Assembly: GCA_947450545.1 (NCBI GenBank)
Contig: CANFVU010000012.1
Location: forward strand, 1-39,455
Reading direction: 5' to 3'
Length of the DNA stretch: 39,455 nucleotides
Origin: Actinomycetota bacterium
Lineage (GTDB): Bacteria > Actinomycetota > Actinomycetes > Nanopelagicales > Nanopelagicaceae
This document shows, one piece after another, positions 18,310 to 27,475 of this stretch. Position 1 is the first letter of the stretch. The number at the start of each line of letters is the position of its first letter. The translations under genes and the position numbers were made by a program. A model generated the notes under the pieces. It searched no databases, was not told where the DNA came from, and saw only the letters and a program-made list of their open reading frames with translations.

Positions 18310-20540
18310 TGGCCGAGATTGAAAGTCAAAGTCGTCCTCGAGACACGGACCGAAAGACTCGCGTCCATCTCTCGGCATTTGATCGCTTTAAGTTCCTTAT
18401 TCTCTTCGCTGTTGTCTTTCTTACTTTGGTCTGGGCAGCGATGTCCAATAACCCCATTCTCAATTTTTCTGATTCGGTAAAAGAGAATCTCAATTCGCGC
18501 TGGTGGTTGCTGGTTCTTGCTGCGATTGAAGTTATTCGTCAGCTGCATTTCCTTGCTGCTGAAATCGTTGCGCCATATCACGGTGCTTGGTTGAAGTACT
18601 TCTCTACTGTTGACTCGATTCTTCGTCGGTTGAGTGATTGGAATCGTTACAGGCTTTCTCGCGTTCTTAAAGGCGCTCTCTTTGTTGTGTTGCTTGCAAT
18701 TGTTCTCGGTGCTTATTACAAAGAGACTCCAGTAACGGCGCTCTTCCTTGCACCTAAAGCTCTGTGGAGTGCTTTGCCAATTTTGGGTCAATTGGCATTC
18801 GCAGTCTTCTTTGTATTGATCCAATTCTTTGCGATGTTCTGGTTCCTATCTAAGGGTGGTATCGATACATATTTCCCTGACGATATTCGTACGCGCTTCT
18901 CAGATGTTTGGGGACAAGATCATGTTCTCAACCGTATTCGCGAAAACCTACTGTTCCTTGAATCTCCTGAAGAGATCGAAAAGCATGGTGGATATGTACC
19001 AGGTGGTTTGCTTCTTTGGGGCCCTCCAGGAACTGGTAAGACTTTGATGGCAGAATCGATGGCCGGTGAGACTGGAAAGCCATTCGTTTTCGTTGATCCC
19101 GGCGCATTCAACAATATGTTTTTCGGTGTCGGAGTATTGAAAGTGAAGTCTCTCTTCCGAAAACTTCGCAAATTAGCTTTGCGTTATGGGGGAGTCGTAG
19201 TTTTCTTCGATGAAGCTGACTCATTAGGAAACCGTGGAATCTCAACGCAGCAGGGCTCATACGCTAAAAGTGATACATCGTGTCATGGTGGAAATTACCT
19301 TTCCGAAGGTGCAACATCGCTGATTGTTCGCAATCGTTTCGTTGCTAACTCTGCAATGGGCGGCGGTGGCGGTATGGGAACTCTCCAAGCCCTACTGACA
19401 GAACTTTCCGGATTGAAGAAACCTCGTGGATTTTTCAACAGAATTGTTCGTAGAACTTTAGGACTTCGACCAAAACTTCCGCCTAAGTACAGAATCCTCG
19501 TTGTTATGGCAACCAACTTACCCGAAGCTCTTGATGAAGCACTTCTTCGTCCTGGTCGTATCGATCGCATGTATCGTGTGGGATATCCAAGCAAGACGGG
19601 CCGCATTCGCACATATAACGGTTACTTGGACAAGGTGTCACACAATTTGAGCGAAGATGAAGTTGATAAGTTGGCAACTATCACGCCGTATGCGACGGGC
19701 GCAACCATCAAAGACACAATCAACGAAGCTCTCATTATTGCGATCAGAGATGGTCGTACTTCGATCAATTTCGCTGACGTCATCAAAGCTAAGCAACTGA
19801 AGGAACTTGGACCCGCCGAAGATGTTGAATACATCGAACGCGAGCGTCACGCAGTTGCAGTGCACGAGGCGTGTCATGGAGTTATGGCTTATCTCGTTCG
19901 CCATCACATGTCCATCGATTTAGCGACCATTGAAAAGGGTTCTGATTACTTAGGAATGGTTGCTTCTATCCCACCTGATGATCAATTCACTCGTTGGCGC
20001 ACAGAATATGAAGCAGACATTTTGGTCTCACTTGCTTCACTAGCCGGTGAACGCATGTTCTTCGATGGCGATAACTCATCAGGCGTTTCAGGAGATTTAG
20101 AGAGTGCAACAACTGTTGCCAGCTTCATGGAAGGTCACTGGGGTATGGGTTCCACTATTAGTTCCCATGCATCTAACAGGCGTTTCGAAGTCGGAGCTCC
20201 CGGTGGTGGAAAAGGCAAAGATGACAACAATCGAGAGCTGCGTCGAGCGTTAGCTGATCGCATTGAAGATAATTTATCGGGACTCCTAGCAAAGGCCGAG
20301 ATGATCCTTCGGGATAATCGAAATAAGGTCTTGGCTCTCGCCCATGCGCTTGAAATTCATAAGACGATTTCAGGCGACGATGTCATTGCAGTGATGGAAG
20401 GTAAAACCGGTCCACTCGTTGATGGCTCGCCTTATGTGGTAGCTGAAAACCTTGACGCTATTGAGAAATATCACGAAGCATCTCTCGCTGCGCATAAGGG
20501 ACACGAGAAACCTGCCGTCCAGATTCCAACTTTCGGGTAG
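18309..20540 (+). CDS. FtsH-like membrane AAA+ ATPase/M41 metalloprotease, divergent
   Basis: A 743-residue protein with FtsH-type chemistry but unusual architecture. The N-terminal 180 residues hold three or four hydrophobic segments (about 28-45, 65-83, 122-137, 157-180), against two in standard FtsH. The AAA domain has Walker A 'GPPGTGKT' (238-245), a pore loop 'NNMFFGVG' (268-275), Walker B 'VVFFDEAD' (297-304), and 'LLRPGRIDR' with likely arginine fingers R414 and R417. About 90 residues lie between Walker B and the next strand 'ILVVMATNLPEAL', including a glycine run and a lone cysteine. The zinc protease motif 'HEACH' is at 519-523 and the third ligand is D596 in 'SGVSGDLESAT'. All catalytic residues are present, so it should unfold and degrade membrane proteins. 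It may be a second FtsH paralogue. Confidence 0.85.
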   Translation: MAEIESQSRPRDTDRKTRVHLSAFDRFKFLILFAVVFLTLVWAAMSNNPILNFSDSVKENLNSRWWLLVLAAIEVIRQLHFLAAEIVAPYHGAWLKYFSTVDSILRRLSDWNRYRLSRVLKGALFVVLLAIVLGAYYKETPVTALFLAPKALWSALPILGQLAFAVFFVLIQFFAMFWFLSKGGIDTYFPDDIRTRFSDVWGQDHVLNRIRENLLFLESPEEIEKHGGYVPGGLLLWGPPGTGKTLMAESMAGETGKPFVFVDPGAFNNMFFGVGVLKVKSLFRKLRKLALRYGGVVVFFDEADSLGNRGISTQQGSYAKSDTSCHGGNYLSEGATSLIVRNRFVANSAMGGGGGMGTLQALLTELSGLKKPRGFFNRIVRRTLGLRPKLPPKYRILVVMATNLPEALDEALLRPGRIDRMYRVGYPSKTGRIRTYNGYLDKVSHNLSEDEVDKLATITPYATGATIKDTINEALIIAIRDGRTSINFADVIKAKQLKELGPAEDVEYIERERHAVAVHEACHGVMAYLVRHHMSIDLATIEKGSDYLGMVASIPPDDQFTRWRTEYEADILVSLASLAGERMFFDGDNSSGVSGDLESATTVASFMEGHWGMGSTISSHASNRRFEVGAPGGGKGKDDNNRELRRALADRIEDNLSGLLAKAEMILRDNRNKVLALAHALEIHKTISGDDVIAVMEGKTGPLVDGSPYVVAENLDAIEKYHEASLAAHKGHEKPAVQIPTFG

Positions 20541-20543
20541 TCT
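20538..20543 (+). promoter_or_regulatory. Possible -10 element for a leaderless DUF948 transcript
   Basis: TAGTCT fits TANNNT and ends six bases before the ATG at 20550, with no ribosome binding site between. Its first three bases are the stop codon of the protease gene, as at secD. No -35 was recognised; this is a weak prediction. Confidence 0.2.
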
Positions 20544-20549
20544 GCGCTT

Positions 20550-20828
20550 ATGGGTCCAGGTGGAATTGCGACAATTATTGCAGCGTCAGCTCTGCTGATT
20601 ATTGCTCTCGCTGTGGGGTACACGATTATTCGTATCTCGCGCTTGATTGATGAAGTCAAACAGACAGTCAATAACGTCAACCGAATTACCGCCACTGCTG
20701 AGGCTCTCACCGGAAAAGTTTCTGGAGCCATCAATACGATCCTCGATAAAGAGAGCAGCGTTATGAAGCTCCTCGGAACTGTTGCAAGTTTTGCAGGACG
20801 ACGTGGCTCCAACAAGGACCACGACTAG
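20550..20828 (+). CDS. DUF948 small membrane protein
   Basis: A 92-residue protein with one N-terminal membrane helix (about residues 7-28) followed by an amphipathic helix with the DUF948 look ('ISRLIDEVKQTVNNVNRITATAEAL'-like spacing of hydrophobic residues) and a short basic tail. Such proteins resemble methyl-accepting chemotaxis protein helices but have no known enzymatic role. In Actinobacteria a DUF948 gene commonly sits before alaS, as here, three bases upstream. Confidence 0.8.
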   Translation: MGPGGIATIIAASALLIIALAVGYTIIRISRLIDEVKQTVNNVNRITATAEALTGKVSGAINTILDKESSVMKLLGTVASFAGRRGSNKDHD

Positions 20829-20831
20829 TCC

Positions 20832-23516
20832 GTGAATTCTGCAGATATTCGCGCACGTTGGTTGCGCTTCTTTGAGAGTGGCAATAGCCAAGGGTTGACG
20901 CATACCGTCGTACCTTCTGCATCCCTCATCGCTGATGATCCGAACCTCCTCCTTGTAAATGCCGGAATGGTTCCATTCAAACCATTTTTCTTAGGTGAAG
21001 TGAAACCTCCATACGCACGTGCAACGTCGGTTCAAAAATGCGTACGTACACTCGATATTGATGAAGTCGGTAAAACAACCCGTCACGCCTCGTTCTTCCA
21101 AATGTGTGGGAATTTCTCCTTCGGTGATTACTTCAAAGAAGGCGCAATCATGATGGCGTGGGAACTTCTCACAAAGCCAATCTCTGAAGGCGGTTACGGA
21201 TTTCCTGAAGAACGTTTATGGGTCACCGTGTATTTGAATGATGATGAAGCTGCAGATATTTGGCACCATAAAGTTGGAGTTCCACGCGAACGTATTCAGC
21301 GTCGTGGAATGGCAGATAACTTCTGGTCGATGGGTGTGCCTGGGCCTTGCGGTCCATGCTCTGAAATTTATTACGATCGTGGCCCCGCTTACGGCAAAGA
21401 AGGTGGTCCAGTAGCTGACGAGGATCGCTACCTCGAAGTGTGGAACCTTGTTTTCATGCAGAATACTCGTGGAGAAGGTGGCGGCAAGGATGATTTCCCT
21501 ATCGTTGGAGAATTGCCAGCAAAGAGCATCGACACTGGACTTGGTTTAGAGAGAACTGCCGCGCTCCTACAAGGCGTTGAAAACATTTATGAAATTGACA
21601 CCACCATGCAGATTCTGAACAAAGCTTCAGAACTCTCAGGTGTGAAGTATGGAAAAGATCAGAAGAGCGATGTTTCTCTTCGCGTAGTTGCTGATCACGC
21701 CCGTACGGCAATGATGCTCATCGGAGATGGAGTTCTTCCTGGAAACGAAGCGCGAGGATATGTACTGCGCCGCATGATGCGTCGAACTATTCGTAATATG
21801 AGAATTTTGGGCGCACCAGATCACAACACTGGTGAGCTCATTACTGCAGCCATTGGCGCAATGGGTCCTCAGTATCCAGAGCTTGTCACCGATGCTAAAC
21901 GAATTCTTTCGGTAGCCACTGGTGAAGAAGATTCCTTCTTACAGACGCTGAAATCTGGCACACAGATTTTCGATGTAGCTGTTGGCGAAGTCAAGAAAGA
22001 GAAGAGCAGCAAGTTAACGGGCGATACAGTCTTTAAGTTGCACGACACTTATGGTTTCCCTTTTGATCTCACTCTTGAAATGGCAACCGAGCAAGGGCTC
22101 AACGTTGATGAAGACGGATTCCGCCGCCTGATGAAAGAACAGAAAGATCGCGCAAAAGCTGATGCCAAGTCGAAGAAGACAGGTCATGCCGATGTCAGCG
22201 AATTTCGTAAGATCTTCGACTCTTTTGGCGCAACGAACTTTCTTGGTTACTCAGAAATCTCTTCGGAATCTAACCTCAAAGCAATACTTGTAGATGGTAA
22301 GAGCGTTCATGAAGCGAACGTTGATGATGAAGTTGAGATTGTTTTGGATCGAACTCCTTTTTACGCTGAAGGTGGCGGACAACTTGCAGATGGTGGTCGA
22401 ATCACTCTTTCCAATGGCGCTGTCATTGAAGTGGACGATGTGCAAAAACCAGTTCCTGGTTTGTTCGTACACCGAGGAAGAATCCTTAGCGGTCATGCCG
22501 TGGTTAATGATTCTGCTTTAGCCACAATTGATAATGAGCGCCGCCTCGCAATTTCGCGCGCTCATACCGCTACGCATATGGTTCACAAAGCTTTCCGTGA
22601 AGCTCTGGGCGAAACTGCAACGCAGGCAGGATCAGAGAATGCTCCAGGCCGATTCCGCTTTGATTTCCCGTCATCTGGAAACGTTCCGGTTTCAGTGATG
22701 CGTGATGTTGAAGATCGAGTGAACTCACTTCTGATTGAGAATTTGGCGGTCACCGCTCAAGAGATGACACAACCAGAAGCTAAAGCAATTGGCGCGATGG
22801 CTCTCTTTGGTGAGAAGTATGGCGACACAGTTCGTGTTGTCAGTGTGGGTGATTGGGCTCGCGAACTGTGCGGCGGAACTCACGTTAAGTCTTCAGCTGA
22901 AATCGGCCTTGTGAAGTTGCTTGGCGAATCATCAATCGGCGCTGGTGTGCGACGAGTTGAAGCCCTTGTTGGCTTCGACGCTTTCAACTTTCTAGCCAAA
23001 GAGCATGTTCTACTTAATTCGCTCACCGAACTCATCAAAGGCGCACGTGTAGAAGATTTGCCAGAGAGAATTTCTGAGTTGCTCGAGAAGATGAAGGTGA
23101 TTGAGAAGGAACTCTCAACGCTGAAGTCCGCTCAAGCACTTGCTGGTGCATCTGCTCTGGCTGATAAGGCGGAGTTGGTCGAAGGTATTTCATCTATTTT
23201 TGAAGTAGTCGGAGACGGCGTATCAGTCGATGATTTGCGGACCATTGCTCTTGATTTGAGAAATAGAAACGCAGATTCAGTTGTTGCGCTTCTTTCAACA
23301 AGCGGTGAGAAAGTCACTCTCGTTGTTGCTGCTTCTGATGGTGCGCGTTCAAAGGGTGCTAAAGCTGGAGCACTTGTAAAAGTGGGATCCACGGTATTGG
23401 GTGGCGGTGGCGGTGGCAAGGATGATTTCGCACAAGGCGGCGGAGTTAATTCTGCAAACATCGCTGATGCGATTCGTGAAATGAAAGCGGCTCTACGGTC
23501 TTCAGTAGGTAAATGA
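20832..23516 (+). CDS. alaS: Alanyl-tRNA synthetase
   Basis: An 894-residue synthetase of normal length that charges tRNA-Ala and clears mischarged Ser and Gly. Catalytic domain at the start ('[18 protein letters not shown]' near 37, then '[19 protein letters not shown]'), tRNA recognition domain, editing domain with zinc-binding 'HTATHMVH' and 'CGGTHV', and a C-terminal DHHA1 oligomerisation domain with a glycine-rich '[15 protein letters not shown]'. The start is a GTG just after the DUF948 stop. ruvX overlaps its end, the usual alaS-ruvX pairing. Confidence 0.97.
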   Translation: MNSADIRARWLRFFESGNSQGLTHTVVPSASLIADDPNLLLVNAGMVPFKPFFLGEVKPPYARATSVQKCVRTLDIDEVGKTTRHASFFQMCGNFSFGDYFKEGAIMMAWELLTKPISEGGYGFPEERLWVTVYLNDDEAADIWHHKVGVPRERIQRRGMADNFWSMGVPGPCGPCSEIYYDRGPAYGKEGGPVADEDRYLEVWNLVFMQNTRGEGGGKDDFPIVGELPAKSIDTGLGLERTAALLQGVENIYEIDTTMQILNKASELSGVKYGKDQKSDVSLRVVADHARTAMMLIGDGVLPGNEARGYVLRRMMRRTIRNMRILGAPDHNTGELITAAIGAMGPQYPELVTDAKRILSVATGEEDSFLQTLKSGTQIFDVAVGEVKKEKSSKLTGDTVFKLHDTYGFPFDLTLEMATEQGLNVDEDGFRRLMKEQKDRAKADAKSKKTGHADVSEFRKIFDSFGATNFLGYSEISSESNLKAILVDGKSVHEANVDDEVEIVLDRTPFYAEGGGQLADGGRITLSNGAVIEVDDVQKPVPGLFVHRGRILSGHAVVNDSALATIDNERRLAISRAHTATHMVHKAFREALGETATQAGSENAPGRFRFDFPSSGNVPVSVMRDVEDRVNSLLIENLAVTAQEMTQPEAKAIGAMALFGEKYGDTVRVVSVGDWARELCGGTHVKSSAEIGLVKLLGESSIGAGVRRVEALVGFDAFNFLAKEHVLLNSLTELIKGARVEDLPERISELLEKMKVIEKELSTLKSAQALAGASALADKAELVEGISSIFEVVGDGVSVDDLRTIALDLRNRNADSVVALLSTSGEKVTLVVAASDGARSKGAKAGALVKVGSTVLGGGGGGKDDFAQGGGVNSANIADAIREMKAALRSSVGK

Positions 23517-23944
23517 TGCGCCACGGTCGAAGAATTGCTTTCGATTACGGTGATGTGCGCATCGGTGTGGCAATTTCTGACCTGTCAGGTTTACTTGCGA
23601 CTCCTCATGGGGTAATTCTGACTGCGGAGGATTATCTGGAAGAGATCGCCCGCTTAGTTGAAGAATACGAACCTATCTATTTTGCTGTCGGACAACCTCG
23701 ACACTTATCTGGACAGCCGAGTGAAAAGATGAATTCTGTTGAGGGATTCATCGCGAAACTTGAATCTCGTTTCAACATCGACATCGTTCGGATCGATGAG
23801 CGTCTCACAACAGTCAGCGCAGCGAGAAACCTTCGTGCTAACGGGAAGAACGCCAAAGAAGCGAAGTCCTTTATAGACGCAGCTGCTGCAGCCACAATTT
23901 TGGAGAGTGCGCTTGCCCAAGAAAAATCCAACCCATCTCCATGA
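23513..23944 (+). CDS. ruvX: RuvX/YqgF family RNase H-fold nuclease
   Basis: A 143-residue RNase H-fold protein. The signature '[18 protein letters not shown]' carries the first catalytic Asp, '[12 protein letters not shown]' and '[16 protein letters not shown]' follow, and a last acidic residue lies in '[17 protein letters not shown]'. Members are called putative pre-16S rRNA nuclease or Holliday junction resolvase; the former role has the better support in E. coli. It overlaps alaS at its start (two adjacent ATG codons, 23513 and 23516) and mltG at its end (ATGA). Confidence 0.93.
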   Translation: MMRHGRRIAFDYGDVRIGVAISDLSGLLATPHGVILTAEDYLEEIARLVEEYEPIYFAVGQPRHLSGQPSEKMNSVEGFIAKLESRFNIDIVRIDERLTTVSAARNLRANGKNAKEAKSFIDAAAAATILESALAQEKSNPSP

Positions 23945-24957
23945 GTACTCGCACAAATGCGCGTCCATACATTCTCGTCGCTCTCGTCATTTCTTTAGGT
24001 TTTAGCGTCTACACAGCGACGCGCCCCACCCATGAATTCGCTTCCAATAAGCCAGGTGCTGAAGTAATCATCCAAGTATCTGAGGGGGAGTACGGCGTAT
24101 CTATCGCCAAGAAGCTCCAAGATGCAGGTGTTATTAAGGAGTCGGCGACATTTACTTCGTTAGCTAACAATCCGAAGAGCGGGGCTCAAGGAATATCTCC
24201 AGGAAGTCACAAAATTCAAAGCCACATCACATCGCAGATGGCACTTGAGCAGTTGCTTGATAGAACTCGTTTCACTCACATGGTAAATATTGTTGAGGGA
24301 ACAACACTTTCGGATGTTCTATTTGTAATGAAGAAAGACTCGAATATCTCAGGCAATTTTGCGTCTGCCACCAAAGGACTGATTCCTGTATTGAAAAATC
24401 AACGGAATAGTGTGGAAGGTCAACTCTTTCCTGCTTCCTACACTTTTGAACCTCATACGACACCCCAGCAAGCGTTGCAAACGATGCTGACTAAATTTAA
24501 GGATGCTATTTCCGCCACATCCCTTTCAAAAGGATTTGCAAAGTTTTCCCCATACCAAGTACTAACAGTTGCCTCTCTTGTTCAAATTGAGGGAGATCCT
24601 TCGGATTACGAGAAAGTTGCGGGGGTTATTTACAATCGATTAAAGATTGGTATGGCTTTGCAGCTTAATTCAACTGTTCAATATGCTGCAGGGCTGCGCG
24701 GACAGATAGCTCTATCGACTGCTGCAACGAAAATTGATTCCCCTTACAACACCTATAAATATGTAGGGCTCCCACCAACACCAATCTCAAATCCTGGGCT
24801 GCCGGCCATTAAAGCTGCTCTGAATCCCGCGGCGCACGACTATCTCTATTTCATCACAGTTAAACCTCACGACACTCGATTCACAAAGGATTACACTGAA
24901 TTCCAAAGTTGGGTAACTGAATACAACAAGAATCGGGCAGCAGGTTTATTCAAATGA
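23941..24957 (+). CDS. mltG: Endolytic transglycosylase MltG
   Basis: A 338-residue membrane-anchored enzyme that cuts nascent glycan strands and so sets peptidoglycan chain length. One N-terminal membrane helix (about residues 9-25), a LysM-like region ('VSEGEYGVSIAKKLQDAGVI' at 46-65), then the YceG core with 'GQLFPASYTFEP' and the catalytic glutamate, probably E217, in 'ASLVQIEGDP', followed by 'AGVIYNRLKIGMALQLNSTV'. The Q before it is common in actinobacterial versions as I recall. It overlaps ruvX and aroE by four bases each, giving a ruvX-mltG-aroE chain. Confidence 0.92.
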   Translation: MSTRTNARPYILVALVISLGFSVYTATRPTHEFASNKPGAEVIIQVSEGEYGVSIAKKLQDAGVIKESATFTSLANNPKSGAQGISPGSHKIQSHITSQMALEQLLDRTRFTHMVNIVEGTTLSDVLFVMKKDSNISGNFASATKGLIPVLKNQRNSVEGQLFPASYTFEPHTTPQQALQTMLTKFKDAISATSLSKGFAKFSPYQVLTVASLVQIEGDPSDYEKVAGVIYNRLKIGMALQLNSTVQYAAGLRGQIALSTAATKIDSPYNTYKYVGLPPTPISNPGLPAIKAALNPAAHDYLYFITVKPHDTRFTKDYTEFQSWVTEYNKNRAAGLFK

Positions 24958-25748
24958 TTAAAGCAGCCGTACTAGGGTCACCCATCAACCACTCCCTTTC
25001 TCCCTTTATTCATAACAGGGCATATGAAATTCTAGGTGTCGAGGGAAACTACGAAAGGCACGAGGTTACTGCGGAAAGCTTTGATTCTTTTATTGAGTTG
25101 GCAAGAAATTCTGATTGGACGGGATTTTCGCTCACTATGCCACTGAAGGAAGCGCCACTGAAAGCAGGATTTGACGTGGACTCTCGTGCTCAGACTATTC
25201 AATCAGTGAATACTCTCGTTCGCACGGGAGATTCTTTTCGAGCGCTCTCAACTGATGTTCTGGCTTTCGATCGTATCCTGCAAAATATTTCCTATCATCG
25301 TGTTGCAATTATTGGTGGCGGGGGAACTGCGCGAGCAGCTCTTGGAGCGCTCGATGGAACCGTAGATCAGGTGACGATGCTTCAAAGAGGTTCGAATCGT
25401 AATTCTCAATTGGTGGCCGCGGTAAGTCAGAGCGAGATAGTCTTCGCGGATTTGTCGACGCCTCTTTCGGATTTTGATTTAGTGATCAGCGCGACCCCAG
25501 CTGGCGCGTCTGATTCCCTTGCATCTTCGATTGCGGGTCATGCGGGGACGTTGATTGAATCACTCTATAAACCATGGCCTACTGTGCTTGCATCTGCATG
25601 GGAGCAACGCGGCGGTCACGTAATCCACGGACTTGACCTTCTTGTCGAACAAGCTCTGGACCAAATTCATCTCTTCGCCAACACAGGTTTTGACTATACG
25701 TCGATGCGCAGTCAACTCCTAGCTGAAGTTACGAAGCAGATTCAATAA
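24954..25748 (+). CDS. aroE: Shikimate dehydrogenase
   Basis: A 264-residue enzyme that reduces 3-dehydroshikimate to shikimate with NADPH. Shikimate-binding 'NHSLSP' is at 12-17, the catalytic lysine is K65 in 'TMPLKEA', the conserved acidic partner is D101 in 'STDVLAF', and the nucleotide-binding loop 'GGGGTARAAL' spans 121-130. The 'SVNTLV' motif near 84 is present. Length is slightly short but normal. It opens the shikimate gene group and overlaps mltG (ATGA). Confidence 0.95.
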   Translation: MIKAAVLGSPINHSLSPFIHNRAYEILGVEGNYERHEVTAESFDSFIELARNSDWTGFSLTMPLKEAPLKAGFDVDSRAQTIQSVNTLVRTGDSFRALSTDVLAFDRILQNISYHRVAIIGGGGTARAALGALDGTVDQVTMLQRGSNRNSQLVAAVSQSEIVFADLSTPLSDFDLVISATPAGASDSLASSIAGHAGTLIESLYKPWPTVLASAWEQRGGHVIHGLDLLVEQALDQIHLFANTGFDYTSMRSQLLAEVTKQIQ

Positions 25749-25775
25749 AACAAAAGAAGTACGGACAAAGGTAGC

Positions 25776-25798
25776 CTTCCTATAATTAACGTAGGAAG
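25776..25798 (+). promoter_or_regulatory. Inverted repeat with TATAAT, touching the prepilin peptidase start
   Basis: CTTCCTA (25776-25782) and TAGGAAG (25792-25798) are perfect 7-base complements around a nine-base spacer. A consensus -10 TATAAT (25781-25786) lies across the left arm and loop, and the right arm, which holds the only Shine-Dalgarno-like AGGAAG, ends directly at the ATG. It could be an operator over the promoter or an RNA hairpin closing the start. No good -35 is seen. Confidence 0.45.
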
Positions 25799-26209
25799 AT
25801 GCCTTTTGCATTGATTCTCCTTTTTGGTTCGTGGATCTCATTAATCGACTTCACTCGGCACATAATTCCTAATCGCTCTCTTCTTTATCTCGCGTTGTCT
25901 GTCTCTATGTATCTCACTATTAACGGAGCGCTCGGGAGACATGCGCTTTTTGCTGGAAAAGTTTTCGTTGTTTTGATAATAGTGAATTGGCTATCGGCGG
26001 GCGTCGTAGGGATGGGAGACCTCAAGTATCTGCTCGTGCTCTCATTTATCAGCGGCAATAAGATCACATTTTCTAGAGGAGCCATTTTCTCAACAGGTTT
26101 CGCATTCGCGTGGGGAATGATAGTTCTTTTAAAGACACGAACTCTGGCTTCGTCGATTCCACTTGCACCTTCAATTACTGCTGGATATTTAGTGGCTATG
26201 GCCACATAG
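25799..26209 (+). CDS. Minimal A24 prepilin peptidase-like membrane protein
   Basis: A 136-residue, very hydrophobic protein with about four membrane helices. Both aspartates of the A24 aspartic protease family are present: D17 in 'SLIDFTRHIIPN' and D74 in the G-x-G-D motif 'GMGDLK' (71-76). It lacks the N-terminal methyltransferase domain of full PilD enzymes, resembling short TadV/CpaA-type peptidases that process Flp pilins. An in-frame stop ten bases upstream fixes the start near 25799. It sits between aroE and aroC, a place where a type IV peptidase also occurs in other Actinobacteria as I recall. No pilin gene is nearby. Confidence 0.82.
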   Translation: MPFALILLFGSWISLIDFTRHIIPNRSLLYLALSVSMYLTINGALGRHALFAGKVFVVLIIVNWLSAGVVGMGDLKYLLVLSFISGNKITFSRGAIFSTGFAFAWGMIVLLKTRTLASSIPLAPSITAGYLVAMAT

Positions 26210-26210
26210 C
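26195..26210 (+). terminator. Hairpin at the end of the prepilin peptidase gene
   Basis: GCTATG (26195-26200) and CATAGC (26205-26210) form a perfect 6-base stem with a GCCA loop, extendable by G-T pairs. It spans the stop codon. No run of T follows, so if it ends transcription it is weak; it may instead protect a 3' end. Confidence 0.3.
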
Positions 26211-26284
26211 TGTCTCATTGCTCGAAATGAACGCCGAGGTTGGTGGGGAATCTGCAAGAATAGGAGCCTAGATTGGGAGGCATT

Positions 26285-27469
26285 ATGTTGCGTTGGTTAA
26301 CTGCAGGCGAGTCACATGGGCCTGCACTTTCAGCAATACTCGAAGGCTTGCCATCTCATGTCCACATCACATCCGCAGAAATAGATGCGGATTTGCAGCG
26401 TCGTCGACTTGGTTATGGTCGTGGCGCACGCCAGAATTTTGAAGCCGACGTTGTCACAATTTTGGGTGGAATACGTCATGGAGAATCTCAAGGTGGTCCC
26501 ATCTCTATTCAAGTAGGGAATTCAGAATGGCCTAAATGGGAGAAGGTAATGTCAGCAGATCCTGTTGATGAAGAGATTCTCTCTGCGTTAGCACGTAATG
26601 CTCCGCTAACTCGTCCACGTCCAGGTCACGCCGATCTTGTAGGCATGCAGAAATACGATTTTTCAGATGCTCGTCCAATTCTGGAGCGAGCCAGTGCTCG
26701 CGAGACAGCGGCTCGCGTAGCTCTTGGCGCAGTTGCTCGCGCTTTCCTTGCTCAAACTGTTGGAATTCACATTGCTTCGCACGTCATTTCAATCGGTTCA
26801 GTGGAAGTTCCAGAAGATTTCCCAACACCTTTATTTGAAGATCGCTCACGCGTTGATGCAGATCCAGTTCGGTGTGCAGACCCTGTTACAAGTGAAAAGA
26901 TGGTTGCTGAGATTGATGCAGCGCATGCAGACGGTGACACTTTAGGAGGAGTCGTCGAAATTCTTGCCTATAACTTGCCACCAGGATTGGGTTCCCACAC
27001 TCACTGGGATCGCAGACTGGATGCACGTTTAGCTGGAGCGATGATGGGAATTCAAGCGATCAAAGGCGTTGAATTGGGTGATGGTTTCCGCACTGCACGC
27101 CGTCGTGGCTCGGTAGCGCACGATGAGATCGAGCCAGGATCAAACGGAAAAGTTGTTCGACGCACAGATAGAGCTGGCGGAACCGAAGGTGGAATGTCGA
27201 ATGGTGAGATCTTGCGCGTTCGCGCGGCAATGAAGCCAATTTCAACTGTGCCTCGAGCGCTCGATACGATCGATGTAACAACGGGCGAACCCGCGAAAGC
27301 AATCAATCAACGATCCGATGTGTGCGCTGTACCGGCATCGGCAATTGTTGCAGAAGCAATGTGCGCACTCGTTCTCGCTGATGCGGTTCTTGAAAAGTTC
27401 GGTGGTGACTCAGTTGCACAGACGAAGCGCAATTTCGAGTCCTACATGGCTAATTTGCAGATTAAGTAA
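26285..27469 (+). CDS. aroC: Chorismate synthase
   Basis: A 394-residue enzyme that converts EPSP to chorismate using reduced FMN. The signatures are '[18 protein letters not shown]' at the start, '[16 protein letters not shown]' near 40, and 'GRASARET'-like '[15 protein letters not shown]', with '[16 protein letters not shown]' in the C-terminal half. A TTG at 26273 is in frame upstream, but I chose the ATG at 26285, which has a GGGAGG ribosome binding site directly before it. aroK follows after 6 bases. EPSP synthase (aroA) is not in the window. Confidence 0.97.
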   Translation: MLRWLTAGESHGPALSAILEGLPSHVHITSAEIDADLQRRRLGYGRGARQNFEADVVTILGGIRHGESQGGPISIQVGNSEWPKWEKVMSADPVDEEILSALARNAPLTRPRPGHADLVGMQKYDFSDARPILERASARETAARVALGAVARAFLAQTVGIHIASHVISIGSVEVPEDFPTPLFEDRSRVDADPVRCADPVTSEKMVAEIDAAHADGDTLGGVVEILAYNLPPGLGSHTHWDRRLDARLAGAMMGIQAIKGVELGDGFRTARRRGSVAHDEIEPGSNGKVVRRTDRAGGTEGGMSNGEILRVRAAMKPISTVPRALDTIDVTTGEPAKAINQRSDVCAVPASAIVAEAMCALVLADAVLEKFGGDSVAQTKRNFESYMANLQIK

Positions 27470-27475
27470 TTCACG

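Noticed and set aside
23400-23445. Glycine-codon-rich GGC/GGT repeat tract near the end of alaS
   Set aside because: It codes for the normal glycine-rich motif of the DHHA1 domain.
24571-24600. Glutamine in place of the first acidic residue in the MltG active-site motif (ASLVQIEG)
   Set aside because: The second glutamate, the probable catalytic one, is kept, and Q at this place is as I recall common in actinobacterial MltG.
25389-25398. GGTTCGAATC, identical to a tRNA T-loop core
   Set aside because: It lies in the middle of the intact aroE frame, with no acceptor stem or anticodon arm around it.
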